The notes under the pieces: model-generated
Databases searched by the model: none
What the model saw: only the letters and a program-made list of their open reading frames with translations
Told to the model about the DNA's origin: nothing
Part shown: positions 29,157 through 38,787 of the stretch, piece after piece
How the letters are laid out: each line of letters begins with the position of its first letter
Position numbering within the stretch: position 1 is the first letter of the stretch
Source of the DNA: Enterobacter mori LMG 25706
Lineage (GTDB): Bacteria > Pseudomonadota > Gammaproteobacteria > Enterobacterales > Enterobacteriaceae
DNA length: 41,901 nucleotides
Assembly: GCF_000211415.1 (NCBI RefSeq)
Contig: NZ_AEXB01000122.1
Location: forward strand, 1 to 41,901
Direction: 5' to 3'
Position numbers and translations under genes: made by a program

Positions 29157-31580
29157 TTACTCATGATCCGGATTCAAACGACGACGGCTGATGATACGCA
29201 GCAGACGCCACAGCACCCATGCCAGCAATATCACACTCACTGCAGCCAGAATCGCCAGCAGGACCGGATGATTGGACAAGGCATACCACAGACGTTCGAA
29301 CCACGGCAGATGACCGACATAATAGACATCGCCGACGCGCAGGCTGTTGACGCCCGCCTCACGGATAACGGAGACAGAACCAAACATGGCGGCCCGTTTA
29401 CCGCTGTCGTTCATGGCCGAATTTAACAGTTCATACCCGCGAGGGCTGTCTGCCAGCAGGGCGATCACGCTGCGCTGGTCGTTGTACGGTGACTGGAAGC
29501 CCACGATTGCCGCCATCGGGCCCGTTGAGCTTACGCTGGTTTTAACGCTGGCCTGGCGGTCACCGCTGTCCGGCATAATGCTTGGGAACTCGGTCTGGCG
29601 CAGCGGCGTGTTAACCCACGACTGGGCAGCCTGCACCAGCAGATCGACGCGTTTATCATCCTTCAGCTTATCCGGAATGGTGCCAATGACCATGATATCG
29701 GCATCTTTGTTCTGGATTTGGCTGCCATCGTCGGTGAGCGAGACGTTTACGGCCGGTAAACCGGTTTGCGACCCAACGGTCCCCATCGTATTCAGCAGCG
29801 TCGACACCTGACCCTCATTTGGCGCTTTCGGCATCACAATAATCGACTCAGACAAATCGGCCATGCGGCTGAACGGGAAGCTGGCGTTGGCAAACGCACG
29901 CAGATCCGGCATCGCGATAAAGTGATAATACTTCGAGAAGTCGATAGTGGACTCATCGCCAATCACAACATGGTTCTGTACCGGCTGGAAGGTGATGCAG
30001 TTATCGACCGAACCGCCAGGCATCGGGTTCATATACTGGAAGTCGAAACGCAGCTGGTTTATCGCGCCAAGCTTCAGCGCCGGGATGGATACATCGGTTT
30101 TACCGTCCAGCAGCCCCTGCAGCACAGGCAGGCGGAGCATCAGGCGGTTGGTTTCCTGGTTGCTCGTCAGGCTGAATGATTGCAGGAACTGGTTGTTCAG
30201 GCTGATATCCATCCGCGAGCTGTCTTTGGTCGACGGCGCGGTGTAACGGTAGTTCAGGTTGATATCAATACCGTTGGTGCGCAGCAGATACAGATCGGGC
30301 GGCAGATTCATCGACAAACTGACAGGAGAAGGCTCAAGGCCGGTCGACTGCAGTTGCTCTTCGTATGTTTTCAGCTCGCCGAAGCTAATAGGGCGATCGG
30401 TACGCACCCAGTGAGGGGCATCGTAAGGCTTACGCGGCAGCAGCGGTTTCACCTCGTCCACCACAACGCTGTTTCCCCGGAAGAGAACATTCCCCTGCGC
30501 AATGCCTTTTGCCGCCTGCACCAGATCTTTCTCATCACGCCCGAAGACGACCAGCAGCTTCACATACGGATTGTCCGGGTGGTTGATCATTTCAATCGTC
30601 GGCGCTTTCACGTCCGGGTGTTCGCGCAGGAACGCCGGGCGTTTGGCGTTAGTGGCAAACACAATGGCGTTTTTGTCCGGCATTTTGTCGTACATGACCG
30701 GGAAGCTCTGGCCGCGCCAGCCGGAGCGAGAGCCAAACCAGGAGGCCACGATGGTGGCGGCAAGCTGTTCCGTCACATCAGGCGCACCGGCAAAGACCAT
30801 CGGCAAGTTTAACGGGCGATTGTCACGCGGGTCGAAGAACGGGACCGGGAAGGCCGAGAGATCGTTTTTCAACGCCAGCGGCTGATAGGTCAACTGCAGC
30901 GAGGAGTTACGACCAATATCCATCCATAGCGTGTTGCTGGCCGGGTTTTCACACACATCGCGATAGTGGCCGACGAATTCCAGACGGACACGGTTGAAGT
31001 CGGTGATGAACAGCGGGTTGATTGGCACCTGAGCCAGGGTTTTCTTACCCAGCTGCTCTTTGGTGACCGGCAAAACGTCCATCAGTTCATCGTTCAGGTA
31101 GACCTTGAGTTGAGACTGAACGGGCAGCAGTGACGGTGACGGCGTGTATTCCAGATTCAGCACCGCATTCGATACCACTTCGTCGCTACGCATCCCAAAC
31201 TCAACGCCGCCATTAGGATTGATGCCACGCAGCACCATGCTGCCCGGCGGCGGGGCAATCTGGGCGAACGACAGCTTCACATCGCGCGACGGCACATTTT
31301 CGGCGACGACAGGCGCACTGGCACCACGTACGCCTGGCATCACCTGCCCAACGACCTGGCTGTCGGCAGGTAAGGTATTCCCCGCCGTCGGCTTATTCGG
31401 GACCACGTTTTCCGTTTGCCCCGGTGCTGCCGTGACAACAGGATCGGTCGCTTGCGCGACCACCGGAACCGTAGGGGCAGGCGTGGCCGCTGCGTTATCA
31501 GGCGCTGCATTAGCCATTGTTGTAGGGAGCGCACTCATCCCCATTGCCACTGCACATAACCAGGAAAGTTTTGTTTTCAT
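29157..31580 (-). CDS. bcsB: Cellulose synthase periplasmic subunit BcsB
   Basis: Periplasmic carbohydrate-binding partner of BcsA that guides the emerging glucan chain; it is tethered by one C-terminal membrane helix (HPVLLAILAAVSVILLAWVL). The product is 807 residues against 779 in E. coli. The extra length is a low-complexity Ala/Pro/Thr/Val linker after the signal peptide (about residues 25-75). From the GQVMPG stretch onward the match is continuous. The start is the ATG at 31580, 10 bp after the bcsA stop and without a clear Shine-Dalgarno, so translation probably depends on bcsA. Confidence 0.96.
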   Translation of the reverse strand: MKTKLSWLCAVAMGMSALPTTMANAAPDNAAATPAPTVPVVAQATDPVVTAAPGQTENVVPNKPTAGNTLPADSQVVGQVMPGVRGASAPVVAENVPSRDVKLSFAQIAPPPGSMVLRGINPNGGVEFGMRSDEVVSNAVLNLEYTPSPSLLPVQSQLKVYLNDELMDVLPVTKEQLGKKTLAQVPINPLFITDFNRVRLEFVGHYRDVCENPASNTLWMDIGRNSSLQLTYQPLALKNDLSAFPVPFFDPRDNRPLNLPMVFAGAPDVTEQLAATIVASWFGSRSGWRGQSFPVMYDKMPDKNAIVFATNAKRPAFLREHPDVKAPTIEMINHPDNPYVKLLVVFGRDEKDLVQAAKGIAQGNVLFRGNSVVVDEVKPLLPRKPYDAPHWVRTDRPISFGELKTYEEQLQSTGLEPSPVSLSMNLPPDLYLLRTNGIDINLNYRYTAPSTKDSSRMDISLNNQFLQSFSLTSNQETNRLMLRLPVLQGLLDGKTDVSIPALKLGAINQLRFDFQYMNPMPGGSVDNCITFQPVQNHVVIGDESTIDFSKYYHFIAMPDLRAFANASFPFSRMADLSESIIVMPKAPNEGQVSTLLNTMGTVGSQTGLPAVNVSLTDDGSQIQNKDADIMVIGTIPDKLKDDKRVDLLVQAAQSWVNTPLRQTEFPSIMPDSGDRQASVKTSVSSTGPMAAIVGFQSPYNDQRSVIALLADSPRGYELLNSAMNDSGKRAAMFGSVSVIREAGVNSLRVGDVYYVGHLPWFERLWYALSNHPVLLAILAAVSVILLAWVLWRLLRIISRRRLNPDHE

Positions 31581-31590
31581 CGCGTTATCA

Positions 31591-34206
31591 TCATTGTTGA
31601 GCCATAACCGGGTCTGCCTGCTTCGCTTCATCTCGCTCAGGTCGACGCGGAATGAACGACACGACCCAGGAAACCAGTGAAGTAAGTGACCGGAAAATTA
31701 ATTTCACCGACGACGGGGCAAATTCTGCAAGGTGACGATAGCCACGGAACCCCAGCTTCAGAATATCCAGCAGGCTTTCCAGAGGTTTATCTTCCGGGAA
31801 GCTGTCCTGCCAGAGAGCCCACGTATCCGCGCGGGCAAATGTACACTGCACAAAATCAATATGTTGCTTTTTGGTCAGCGGCATCAGCTTCAGACCCACT
31901 TCATCACCTGCCACACGCGCAACCTGCGTAGGGAAGACATACTCCTGCTGACCGCGCTTGAGCAGCAGATTGACCTTTTGCCCTTCCAGCACTTTCGCCT
32001 GACCGTTGATTTTGATGCCCAAACCACCGTCAGAGAAGTCGTGCACGGTACAGGAGAAGAGGTGACCATCTTCGCGGGCTATTGCTGCCGGCATGCTGAT
32101 CTCGACGCGGTGCGCACGACGTACCTGTTTGCTCTCGACCGATACGGCTACCGCACCACCGAGGATAATCAGGTTGTAGAACACCCACGCCATACTCACG
32201 AATACCGTCAGGACCTCGTTTTCCGGGCCGTAGAAGTAACGCCAGATGCCTACGATGACGCCGACGATGTTAAGCAGGACCAGGAAGATATACGGACGGG
32301 AGATCACCCAATCGACATACTCCTCTTCCACCAGCCCACCTTTCGCGGTGACGTTGAACTTGCCTTTGTGCGGGTTAATCAGCGCCACCATGGTTGGCGG
32401 GGCAATGTACCAGGCCAGCACGGTTTCGTAGATTTCACTCCAGAACGAATGGCGATATTTCCCCTGGATCTTCGAGTTCGTCAGGCTCGCGTGGATCATG
32501 TGCGGCAGAACAAACAGCGCAATCATCAGCGCCGGAGCGTAAATGATGTAGGCGTGAAGAAGCAGGAACGCCAGCGGCGCGGTGAGGAAGATCAGCCGCG
32601 GGATACCGGATAAGAAGTGGAACATGGCGTTGACGTAGCACAGGCGCTGCGCCAGCTTCAGCCCTTTACCCATCAATGGGTTATCGAGACGGAAAATTTG
32701 CACCATGCCACGCGCCCAGCGAATACGCTGGCCGATATGCGCCGACAGCGATTCTGTCGCCAACCCTGCCGCTTGTGGAATGCGCATGTACGCGGAGGTA
32801 TAGCCAAGGCGGTGTAAACGCAGCGAGGTGTGGGCATCTTCCGTCACCGTCTCAACGGCAATACCGCCAATCTCATCCAGCGGTTTGCGGCGGATAACGG
32901 CACAGGAGCCGCAGAAGAAGGTGGCGTCCCACATATCGTTTCCGTCCTGCACCAGGCCATAGAACAGCGTGCCTTCGTTCGGGGTTTTACGGAAACGACC
33001 GAGGTTGCGTTCAAACGGATCCGGTGAGAAGAAGTGGTGTGGCGTCTGCATCATCGCCAGCTCTTTCTCTTTCAGGAACCAGCCCATCGTCATCTGCAGG
33101 AACGAGCGCGTTGGCACGTGGTCGCAGTCAAAGATGGAGACGAACTCCCCGGTGGCATACTTCAGGGCGTTGTTAATGTTACCGGCCTTCGCGTGTTCAT
33201 GAGTGGTACGGGCGATGTACTCCACGCCGACCTCCTCTGCAAACTGGCGAAACTCGGCGCGGCCACCGTCATCCAGGATCCAGATTTTGAGCTTATCTTT
33301 CGGCCAGTCGATACCTAATGCGGCATAAATGGTGTTTTTCACCACCGTCAGGTCTTCGTTGTAAGTCGGTACAAAGAGATCGACCGACGGCCACTGAGTG
33401 GTGTCTTTTGGCAGCGGAACCGGCTGGCGGTTCAACGGCCAGATAACCTGGAAATAGCCCAGGACCAGCACAATCCACGCGTAAGTTTCAGCAAACAGCA
33501 GAACCAGACCGCACACCAGGCTGACCGGGTCATCCCAGTTCAGCGTTGATGTATAACGCCACCAGATATAGCGGCAGGAAACCGTCAGTGACAGCACGAT
33601 CAGCATCAGGGCGGAGAAGCGTCCCGGAATGCGCCGCACCAGCAGCGCCACGCCCCAGAGCAGGATCAGGAAGGTGAACTGTGCGAGCGGGTTGAACGGC
33701 TGCGTAATACAGACCAGTGCCAGAATGAGCGAGAACACCACAATGACGCCGAGGATAAAACGCCTGAAGCCCGGGTGCAGGTGCCCGAGCTCTTTATGAT
33801 TATCCAGATGACTGGTTTTGTCGCCGACGCGGTCGGGAAGCCTGTCCAGCCACTGGTGATAGCGTTCACGTAAGTTCTGCACGCGATCGAAGCTACGCCA
33901 GCGCGGCGTGGATTTTTCCACTCTGGCCGACGTCGCTGCCAGCCAGACGGCCTGAATCGCATAGCGTGCAGGATCGAGAGGCCTTGGACGGTCGGGGTTA
34001 ATGTGCGGATAGAGTTCACTGTGACGCGCACGAATACCCTGCCAGCGGGGGTGTTCGAGTGGAATAAATATCCAGGCCAGGATTAACCAGAAGCAACCGA
34101 GCGTGGCACTCAGCGACGACGCGCCATGTCGACGATAGTGCCGGTAGCGCTCGCTTAAACGCGAACTGACCGGCGGGATAAGTAACCCGTTAGACAGGCG
34201 ACTCAT
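31591..34206 (-). CDS. bcsA: Cellulose synthase catalytic subunit BcsA (UDP-forming)
   Basis: Inner-membrane GT2 synthase that polymerises UDP-glucose into beta-1,4-glucan and extrudes it, activated by c-di-GMP. The product is 871 residues (E. coli 872). In order: N-terminal membrane segments, catalytic domain (about 270-505) with LDDGG, FDCDH (DxD), TED and QRIRWARG (QxxRW), more membrane helices, then the PilZ domain (about 690-790) with RRAHR and DFSDGGLGI that bind c-di-GMP, and a C-terminal amphipathic region. The ATG overlaps the bcsQ stop by 4 bp (ATGA), with GGGAG just upstream. All catalytic and c-di-GMP residues are present. Confidence 0.98.
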   Translation of the reverse strand: MSRLSNGLLIPPVSSRLSERYRHYRRHGASSLSATLGCFWLILAWIFIPLEHPRWQGIRARHSELYPHINPDRPRPLDPARYAIQAVWLAATSARVEKSTPRWRSFDRVQNLRERYHQWLDRLPDRVGDKTSHLDNHKELGHLHPGFRRFILGVIVVFSLILALVCITQPFNPLAQFTFLILLWGVALLVRRIPGRFSALMLIVLSLTVSCRYIWWRYTSTLNWDDPVSLVCGLVLLFAETYAWIVLVLGYFQVIWPLNRQPVPLPKDTTQWPSVDLFVPTYNEDLTVVKNTIYAALGIDWPKDKLKIWILDDGGRAEFRQFAEEVGVEYIARTTHEHAKAGNINNALKYATGEFVSIFDCDHVPTRSFLQMTMGWFLKEKELAMMQTPHHFFSPDPFERNLGRFRKTPNEGTLFYGLVQDGNDMWDATFFCGSCAVIRRKPLDEIGGIAVETVTEDAHTSLRLHRLGYTSAYMRIPQAAGLATESLSAHIGQRIRWARGMVQIFRLDNPLMGKGLKLAQRLCYVNAMFHFLSGIPRLIFLTAPLAFLLLHAYIIYAPALMIALFVLPHMIHASLTNSKIQGKYRHSFWSEIYETVLAWYIAPPTMVALINPHKGKFNVTAKGGLVEEEYVDWVISRPYIFLVLLNIVGVIVGIWRYFYGPENEVLTVFVSMAWVFYNLIILGGAVAVSVESKQVRRAHRVEISMPAAIAREDGHLFSCTVHDFSDGGLGIKINGQAKVLEGQKVNLLLKRGQQEYVFPTQVARVAGDEVGLKLMPLTKKQHIDFVQCTFARADTWALWQDSFPEDKPLESLLDILKLGFRGYRHLAEFAPSSVKLIFRSLTSLVSWVVSFIPRRPERDEAKQADPVMAQQ

Positions 34207-34955
34207 ACTGTACTCCCGGCTGATTCCGGTCTTTTCGCGAAGTGCAATAAGCACCAGTTCGCCAGCGTCAGGATCTCTTCGGCTGCCAGCGAATCGCCCC
34301 GATATTCACCGAGCGGCTGCTTGGAGGCGAGACATTCCGCCATTCCCTCATCGCGATGGATAACAATCGGCAGCAGGCGACGCTGGCTTTGCAACCAAAC
34401 CTGGTAGAGATCGTCCTGGATCTGGCTGTTGATGCGAAGATCGTTAATCAGCAGATGGGCATTCGTCGGCAGCGGCTGCTGGTGCAGACGAATATGGCAA
34501 TTCGCATCCACATTCACGATAGAGAGAACATGGTCGCATTGCGCAAGAAGCTGGCGAGTGAGCGTGGCGGCACCGTGCGGCAGATCCAGCAATATCCACT
34601 GATACTGCCCTTTTTCCTCCAGGCTCTTCAACGCGGTCGTAAATTGCGAAAGCAGACGCTGATACGCGGCTTCATTCTCACGCTCAGCTTCAGTCAATTG
34701 ACCATAAGGAAGTAAATCAAGCTGGGAGGTATAGCGCATACCCGCGTCACGCCAGTCTTTATCGTCGAGCAGCGCGCGGGCCCAACCCTTGGTATGCGTA
34801 AAGTCGACGTTAAATGACATGCGCAGCAAATTGTCGGAGCAGGCATCAATAACCAGCACCGATTCGCCTAACAGCTGTAATGACCACGCCAGCGCCGCGG
34901 TAATGGATGTTGTACCTACACCACCACGGACGCCCTGTAATCCTAGTATGGCCAT
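34203..34955 (-). CDS. bcsQ: Cellulose biosynthesis protein BcsQ (ParA/MinD-like ATPase)
   Basis: SIMIBI-class ATPase of the cytosolic vestibule of the cellulose secretion system, needed for polar assembly and cellulose production with BcsR and BcsE. The product is 250 residues, starting MAILGLQGVR at the ATG 34955 with GGGAG upstream. The P-loop is the family's unusual GGVGTTS (11-17), lacking the usual GKT lysine. VLVIDACSDNLL (Walker A') and ILLDLPHG (Walker B) follow. It is full length, unlike the K-12 allele with an early stop. It overlaps bcsA by 4 bp and follows bcsR by 11 bp. Confidence 0.96.
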   Translation of the reverse strand: MAILGLQGVRGGVGTTSITAALAWSLQLLGESVLVIDACSDNLLRMSFNVDFTHTKGWARALLDDKDWRDAGMRYTSQLDLLPYGQLTEAERENEAAYQRLLSQFTTALKSLEEKGQYQWILLDLPHGAATLTRQLLAQCDHVLSIVNVDANCHIRLHQQPLPTNAHLLINDLRINSQIQDDLYQVWLQSQRRLLPIVIHRDEGMAECLASKQPLGEYRGDSLAAEEILTLANWCLLHFAKRPESAGSTV

Positions 34956-34966
34956 CAATGGCTCCC

Positions 34967-35155
34967 TTATTGTTGTTGGGCAAATTCAGCTAATAACGGC
35001 CAGCGTTTAATAGCCGCGGCCAACTGTTCCCGCTGGGAAATATCGGTGTAATCTATTTCGGGCAAAGAGAAAGCCTGCGTCAGCGCCAGAAAATCGTTTT
35101 GAAATGTGTAACCCAGGCTTGAGTCTACAGGCGTTCCGGATTCGTTATTATGCAT
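34967..35155 (-). CDS. bcsR: Cellulose biosynthesis protein BcsR
   Basis: A 62-residue first gene of the bcsRQABZC operon, the same length as E. coli BcsR (YhjR). The C-terminal two-thirds (QAFSLPEIDYTDISQREQ and KRWPLLAEFAQQQ) are nearly identical; the N-terminal 20 residues vary. BcsR binds BcsQ and stabilises the BcsR2Q2 complex that docks on BcsA and BcsE. The gap to bcsQ is 11 bp. A sigma-70-like promoter lies about 75 bp upstream in the 172-bp divergent gap shared with bcsE. Confidence 0.95.
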   Translation of the reverse strand: MHNNESGTPVDSSLGYTFQNDFLALTQAFSLPEIDYTDISQREQLAAAIKRWPLLAEFAQQQ

Positions 35156-35228
35156 GATTAATTCATCCCTTAGCGTAAAATCACACGATCAGATGTTGTC
35201 GGCATCCTGCCCACGAAATTTCATTTAC

Positions 35229-35257
35229 ATGCTAAATCTGATGCTCTTTAATTTCAA
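35229..35257 (-). promoter_or_regulatory. Candidate sigma-70 promoter of bcsRQABZC
   Basis: On the minus strand TTGAAA (35257-35252), a 17-nt spacer and TAGCAT (35234-35229) give five and four of six consensus matches with ideal spacing. The expected leader is about 67 nt. Confidence 0.45.
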
Positions 35258-35270
35258 TGTTAGGTTTATT

Positions 35271-35279
35271 TCTACGCTT
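35271..35279 (+). promoter_or_regulatory. Candidate sigma-S type -10 element of bcsEFG
   Basis: TCTACGCTT fits the RpoS -10 pattern and lies 49 bp before the bcsE GTG. The same nine bases occur before treF (5446). It is a motif match only. Confidence 0.35.
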
Positions 35280-35327
35280 TCGCTAGTAAACTGAGATACA
35301 GATAAATTCGACGAAAAGAGGGATACC

Positions 35328-36890
35328 GTGGACTCCATATTTTCTATTGGCATCCAGTCATTATGGGACGAATTGCGCCACATGCCAGTCGGAGGAGTCT
35401 GGTGGATTAATACGGATCGCAACGAAGATGCCATAAGTCTGGTAAACCAGACGATCGCCGCACAGGATAAGGATTCCCGCGTGGCTGTCATTACGATGGG
35501 CGAAGAACCTAAAAATATCATCAGGCTCGAAAACGACCGTGGGCCACAGACCGTACGATTATTTTCCATGTCTTCGGAGGCGGATAGTCTATACTTTTTG
35601 CCCCGCGATATTCAGTGCTCGATTGATCCGGATCACTATTTCCTGATTCTAAAATGTTCGAATAACGCGCTGCAAAATATCCCCTCAGAAAAACTGCTTC
35701 GCTGGCTGAACAGAATCAATAAGTGGGCAAAAAATCAAAACTGCACACTATTGGTTGTTAACCCCGGCAGTAATAACGATAAGCTTTTTTCACTGTTAAT
35801 GGGCGAATATCGTTCTCTTTTCGGTCTGGCAAGTATCCATGACCAGACGGATAGCTATCTTTACGATATTGCGTTCTGGTGCAATGAAAAAGGGGTTAGC
35901 GCTCGTCAACAGCTCACCCTTAAACATATCGAGGGAGAGTGGCATCTCGCCCGACAAGAAGAAACCGTGGTTCAGCCACGCAGCGATGAAAAACGCATCC
36001 TGAGCCACATTGCGGTATTAGAAGGTGCGCCTGCGCTTTCTGAAAATTGGTCACTGTTTGAAACTAACGAAGCGTTATTTAATGAAGCCCGTACGACGCA
36101 GGCCGCTACGATTGTTTTTTCTCTCATGCAGAATAACCAAATCGAAACGCTGGCGAGACACATTCACACATTACGCCGTCAACGCGGCAGTGCGTTAAAA
36201 ATCGTGGTGCGTGAAAATAATACCAGCCTGCGTGCCACTGACGAACGGCTGCTGCTGGGTTGCGGCGCAAACATGGTCATACCGTGGAATGCGCCGCTGT
36301 CGCGCTGCCTGACACTTATTGAGAGCATACAGGGGCAGCAGTTTAACCGCCATGTTCCGGAAGATATCGGCACCTTGCTCTCAATGACACAGCCGATGAA
36401 ACTGCGCGGTTTTCAAAAGTGGGATACCTTCTGTGATGCCGTCGGCAACATGATGAGTAATACGCTGCTGCCAGCAGACGGAAAAGGGGTCATGGTTGCC
36501 CTGCGTCCGGTGCCGGGTATTCGTGTTGAGCAGGCGCTCACGCTATGTCGCCCTAACCGCGTCGGAGACATCATGACGATTGGCGATAACCGTCTGGTGC
36601 TGTTTTTATCCTTCTGCCGGGTAAACGATCTCGACACCGCACTCAACCATATCTTCCCTCTTCCGACTGGCGATATTTTCTCTAACCGCATGATTTGGTT
36701 CGAAGATAATTTGATTAGTGCTGAACTGGTGCAAATGCGCGCCCTGACGCCTGAACAATGGGCGAAACCTTTACCTATGGCAAACGACGTCAAACCGATC
36801 CTGAATGCGAAGCATGACGGGCATGTCTGGCGGCGGATACCCGAACCACGACGTTTATTACCTGAGGGCGAGGAGAGCGCATCATCATGA
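35328..36890 (+). CDS. bcsE: Cellulose biosynthesis c-di-GMP-binding protein BcsE
   Basis: Cytosolic regulatory subunit that binds c-di-GMP and, with BcsR/Q and BcsF, raises cellulose output. The product is 520 residues (E. coli 523). The C-terminal half holds the degenerate receiver and GGDEF-like domains; RVGD at 411-414 is the I-site-type RxxD motif and RATD at 302-305 is a second RxxD. The N-terminal 215 residues are more diverged from E. coli than the rest. The start is a GTG at 35328 after GAGGGA; no in-frame ATG fits better. It is first of the bcsEFG operon, divergent from bcsR, and overlaps bcsF by 4 bp (ATGA). Confidence 0.95.
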   Translation: MDSIFSIGIQSLWDELRHMPVGGVWWINTDRNEDAISLVNQTIAAQDKDSRVAVITMGEEPKNIIRLENDRGPQTVRLFSMSSEADSLYFLPRDIQCSIDPDHYFLILKCSNNALQNIPSEKLLRWLNRINKWAKNQNCTLLVVNPGSNNDKLFSLLMGEYRSLFGLASIHDQTDSYLYDIAFWCNEKGVSARQQLTLKHIEGEWHLARQEETVVQPRSDEKRILSHIAVLEGAPALSENWSLFETNEALFNEARTTQAATIVFSLMQNNQIETLARHIHTLRRQRGSALKIVVRENNTSLRATDERLLLGCGANMVIPWNAPLSRCLTLIESIQGQQFNRHVPEDIGTLLSMTQPMKLRGFQKWDTFCDAVGNMMSNTLLPADGKGVMVALRPVPGIRVEQALTLCRPNRVGDIMTIGDNRLVLFLSFCRVNDLDTALNHIFPLPTGDIFSNRMIWFEDNLISAELVQMRALTPEQWAKPLPMANDVKPILNAKHDGHVWRRIPEPRRLLPEGEESASS

Positions 36891-37081
36891 ATCTCAGCGA
36901 TATCATTCAACTGGTCGTACTGTGTGCGCTGATTTTTTTCCCGCTGGGCTACTATGCGCGCCATTCTCTGCGTCGTATTCGCGATACGGCCAGATTGATG
37001 CTTCTAAAACCCCGCTACCTTAAACCAGCCGGAACACTGACACGCGCTCCGAACGTCAAGGCAGACCGAAAACATGACTAA
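36887..37081 (+). CDS. bcsF: Cellulose biosynthesis protein BcsF
   Basis: A 64-residue single-pass inner-membrane protein (E. coli 63). The membrane helix is at about 4-22 ([18 protein letters not shown]), then a basic cytosolic tail with [16 protein letters not shown]. BcsF recruits BcsE to the membrane and is linked to BcsG function. It overlaps bcsE by 4 bp and bcsG by 8 bp, so the three genes are translationally coupled. Confidence 0.94.
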   Translation: MNLSDIIQLVVLCALIFFPLGYYARHSLRRIRDTARLMLLKPRYLKPAGTLTRAPNVKADRKHD

Positions 37082-38753
37082 TTCTACCTATACCACGTCG
37101 GCGCCCTCGCCGCTCTGGCAATACTGGCGCGGACTTTCCGGCTGGAATTTCTACTTTCTGGTGAAGTTTGGCCTGCTCTGGGCAGGCTATCTTAATTTCC
37201 ACCCTCTGCTTAACCTGGTATTTATGGCATTCCTGCTGATACCTATTCCCAATATCAGGCTGCATCGTTTGCGTCACTGGGTCGCTATCCCCATTGGGTT
37301 CGCGCTCTTCTGGCATGACACCTGGCTACCGGGTCCGGAAAGCATTATGAGCCAGGGCTCGCAGGTTGCGGGCTTCAGTACCGACTATCTGCTTGATCTG
37401 GTTGAGCGCTTTATTAACTGGCAGATGATTGGCGCGGTGTTTGTGCTGCTGGTCGCCTGGCTGTTCCTGGCACAGTGGATCCGCGTGACGGTGTTTGTCG
37501 TCGCGATTATGGTCTGGTTAAACGTGCTGACGCTGGCAGGGCCGAGTTTCTCCCTGTGGCCAGCCGGTCAACCGACCACAACGGTCACCACCACCGGTGG
37601 CACGGCGGCAGCAACCGTCACGACGGCAGGCGATACGCCGGTGGTTGGCGATATTCCTGCACAAACCGCCCCCCCCACCTCCACCAATCTGAACGCGTGG
37701 CTCTCCAGTTTCTATACCGCTGAAGATAAGCGTCAGACCAAATTCCCGGATGCGCTCCCTGCCGACGCCCAGCCATTTGAACTGCTGGTGATCAACATCT
37801 GTTCTCTCTCCTGGGCGGATGTGGATGCAGCCGGATTAATGTCGCATCCGCTGTGGGCGCATTTCGATATTCAGTTTAAAGATTTCAACTCTGCGACCTC
37901 TTACAGCGGCCCGGCAGCGATTCGCCTGTTACGTGCAAGCTGCGGTCAACCTTCGCATAAGAACCTCTATCAGCCAGCCGGTAACCAGTGTTACCTGTTT
38001 GATAACCTGTCCAAACTGGGCTTTACGCAGCACCTGATGCTGGGTCATAACGGTCAGTTTGGTAACTTCCTGAAAGAGGTGCGTGAAGAAGGGGGTATGC
38101 AGGCACCGCTGATGGACCAAACGGGTCTGCCGGTCACTCTGCTGGGCTTCGATGGTTCTCCGGTTTCTGACGATACTGCCGTGCTACAGCGCTGGTTGCA
38201 GACCGTCAGCAAAGAAGAGGGTTCGCGTAGTGCAACATTCTTTAACACCCTGCCGCTTCACGATGGTAACCACTTCCCGGGCGTGAGCAAAACGGCGGAT
38301 TACAAAGTTCGTGCGCAGAAGTTCTTTGATGAACTGGACGCATTCTTTACCGAGCTGGAAAAATCAGGCCGTAAAGTGATGGTCGTTGTGGTACCTGAAC
38401 ACGGCGGCGCGCTGAAAGGCGACAGGATGCAGGTATCCGGCCTGCGTGATATTCCAAGCCCGTCGATTACCAACGTCCCTGCCGGGATTAAATTCTTCGG
38501 GATGAAGGCCCCGCATCAGGGCGCGCCAATCGAAATCAATCAGCCAAGCAGTTATCTGGCGATTTCAGAACTCGTTGCCCGCGCGGTAGACGGTAAGCTG
38601 TTTGTTGAAGATAGCGTGAACTGGGATCAGCTCACCAGCGGTCTGCCACAAACGGCAGAGGTATCGGAGAACGCCAATGCGGTAGTGATCCAGTACCAGA
38701 ACAAACCGTATGTTCGCCTGAACGGCGGCGACTGGGTACCGTATCCGCAGTAA
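37074..38753 (+). CDS. bcsG: Cellulose phosphoethanolamine transferase BcsG
   Basis: Inner-membrane enzyme with a periplasmic alkaline-phosphatase-fold domain that transfers phosphoethanolamine from phosphatidylethanolamine to cellulose. The product is 559 residues, the E. coli length. Four or more membrane helices (to about 160) and a Thr/Ala-rich linker (165-205) precede the catalytic domain. The catalytic nucleophile Ser278 (TSYSGP) and the zinc-site residues Cys243, His396, Glu442 and His443 (PEHGG) are at the E. coli positions. It is last in bcsEFG. Convergent with the celY-like gene, with a palindromic terminator between. Confidence 0.96.
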   Translation: MTNSTYTTSAPSPLWQYWRGLSGWNFYFLVKFGLLWAGYLNFHPLLNLVFMAFLLIPIPNIRLHRLRHWVAIPIGFALFWHDTWLPGPESIMSQGSQVAGFSTDYLLDLVERFINWQMIGAVFVLLVAWLFLAQWIRVTVFVVAIMVWLNVLTLAGPSFSLWPAGQPTTTVTTTGGTAAATVTTAGDTPVVGDIPAQTAPPTSTNLNAWLSSFYTAEDKRQTKFPDALPADAQPFELLVINICSLSWADVDAAGLMSHPLWAHFDIQFKDFNSATSYSGPAAIRLLRASCGQPSHKNLYQPAGNQCYLFDNLSKLGFTQHLMLGHNGQFGNFLKEVREEGGMQAPLMDQTGLPVTLLGFDGSPVSDDTAVLQRWLQTVSKEEGSRSATFFNTLPLHDGNHFPGVSKTADYKVRAQKFFDELDAFFTELEKSGRKVMVVVVPEHGGALKGDRMQVSGLRDIPSPSITNVPAGIKFFGMKAPHQGAPIEINQPSSYLAISELVARAVDGKLFVEDSVNWDQLTSGLPQTAEVSENANAVVIQYQNKPYVRLNGGDWVPYPQ

Positions 38754-38760
38754 AAGGCCT

Positions 38761-38787
38761 GGCCCTCTCCCCAGCGGGGAGCGGGCC
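38761..38787. terminator. bcsG / celY bidirectional terminator, palindromic repeat copy 4
   Basis: A 12-bp stem with one mismatch (GGCCCTCTCCCC at 38761-38772, GGGGAGCGGGCC at 38776-38787) and an AGC loop fills the gap between the convergent stop codons. It shares the CCCTCTCCC/GGGGAG core with the repeats at 7191, 15134 and 19226. Confidence 0.7.

Noticed and set aside
31732..32613. 293-codon plus-strand open frame opposite bcsA
   Set aside because: It is antisense to the most conserved gene in the window, with no ribosome site and no similarity I recognise.
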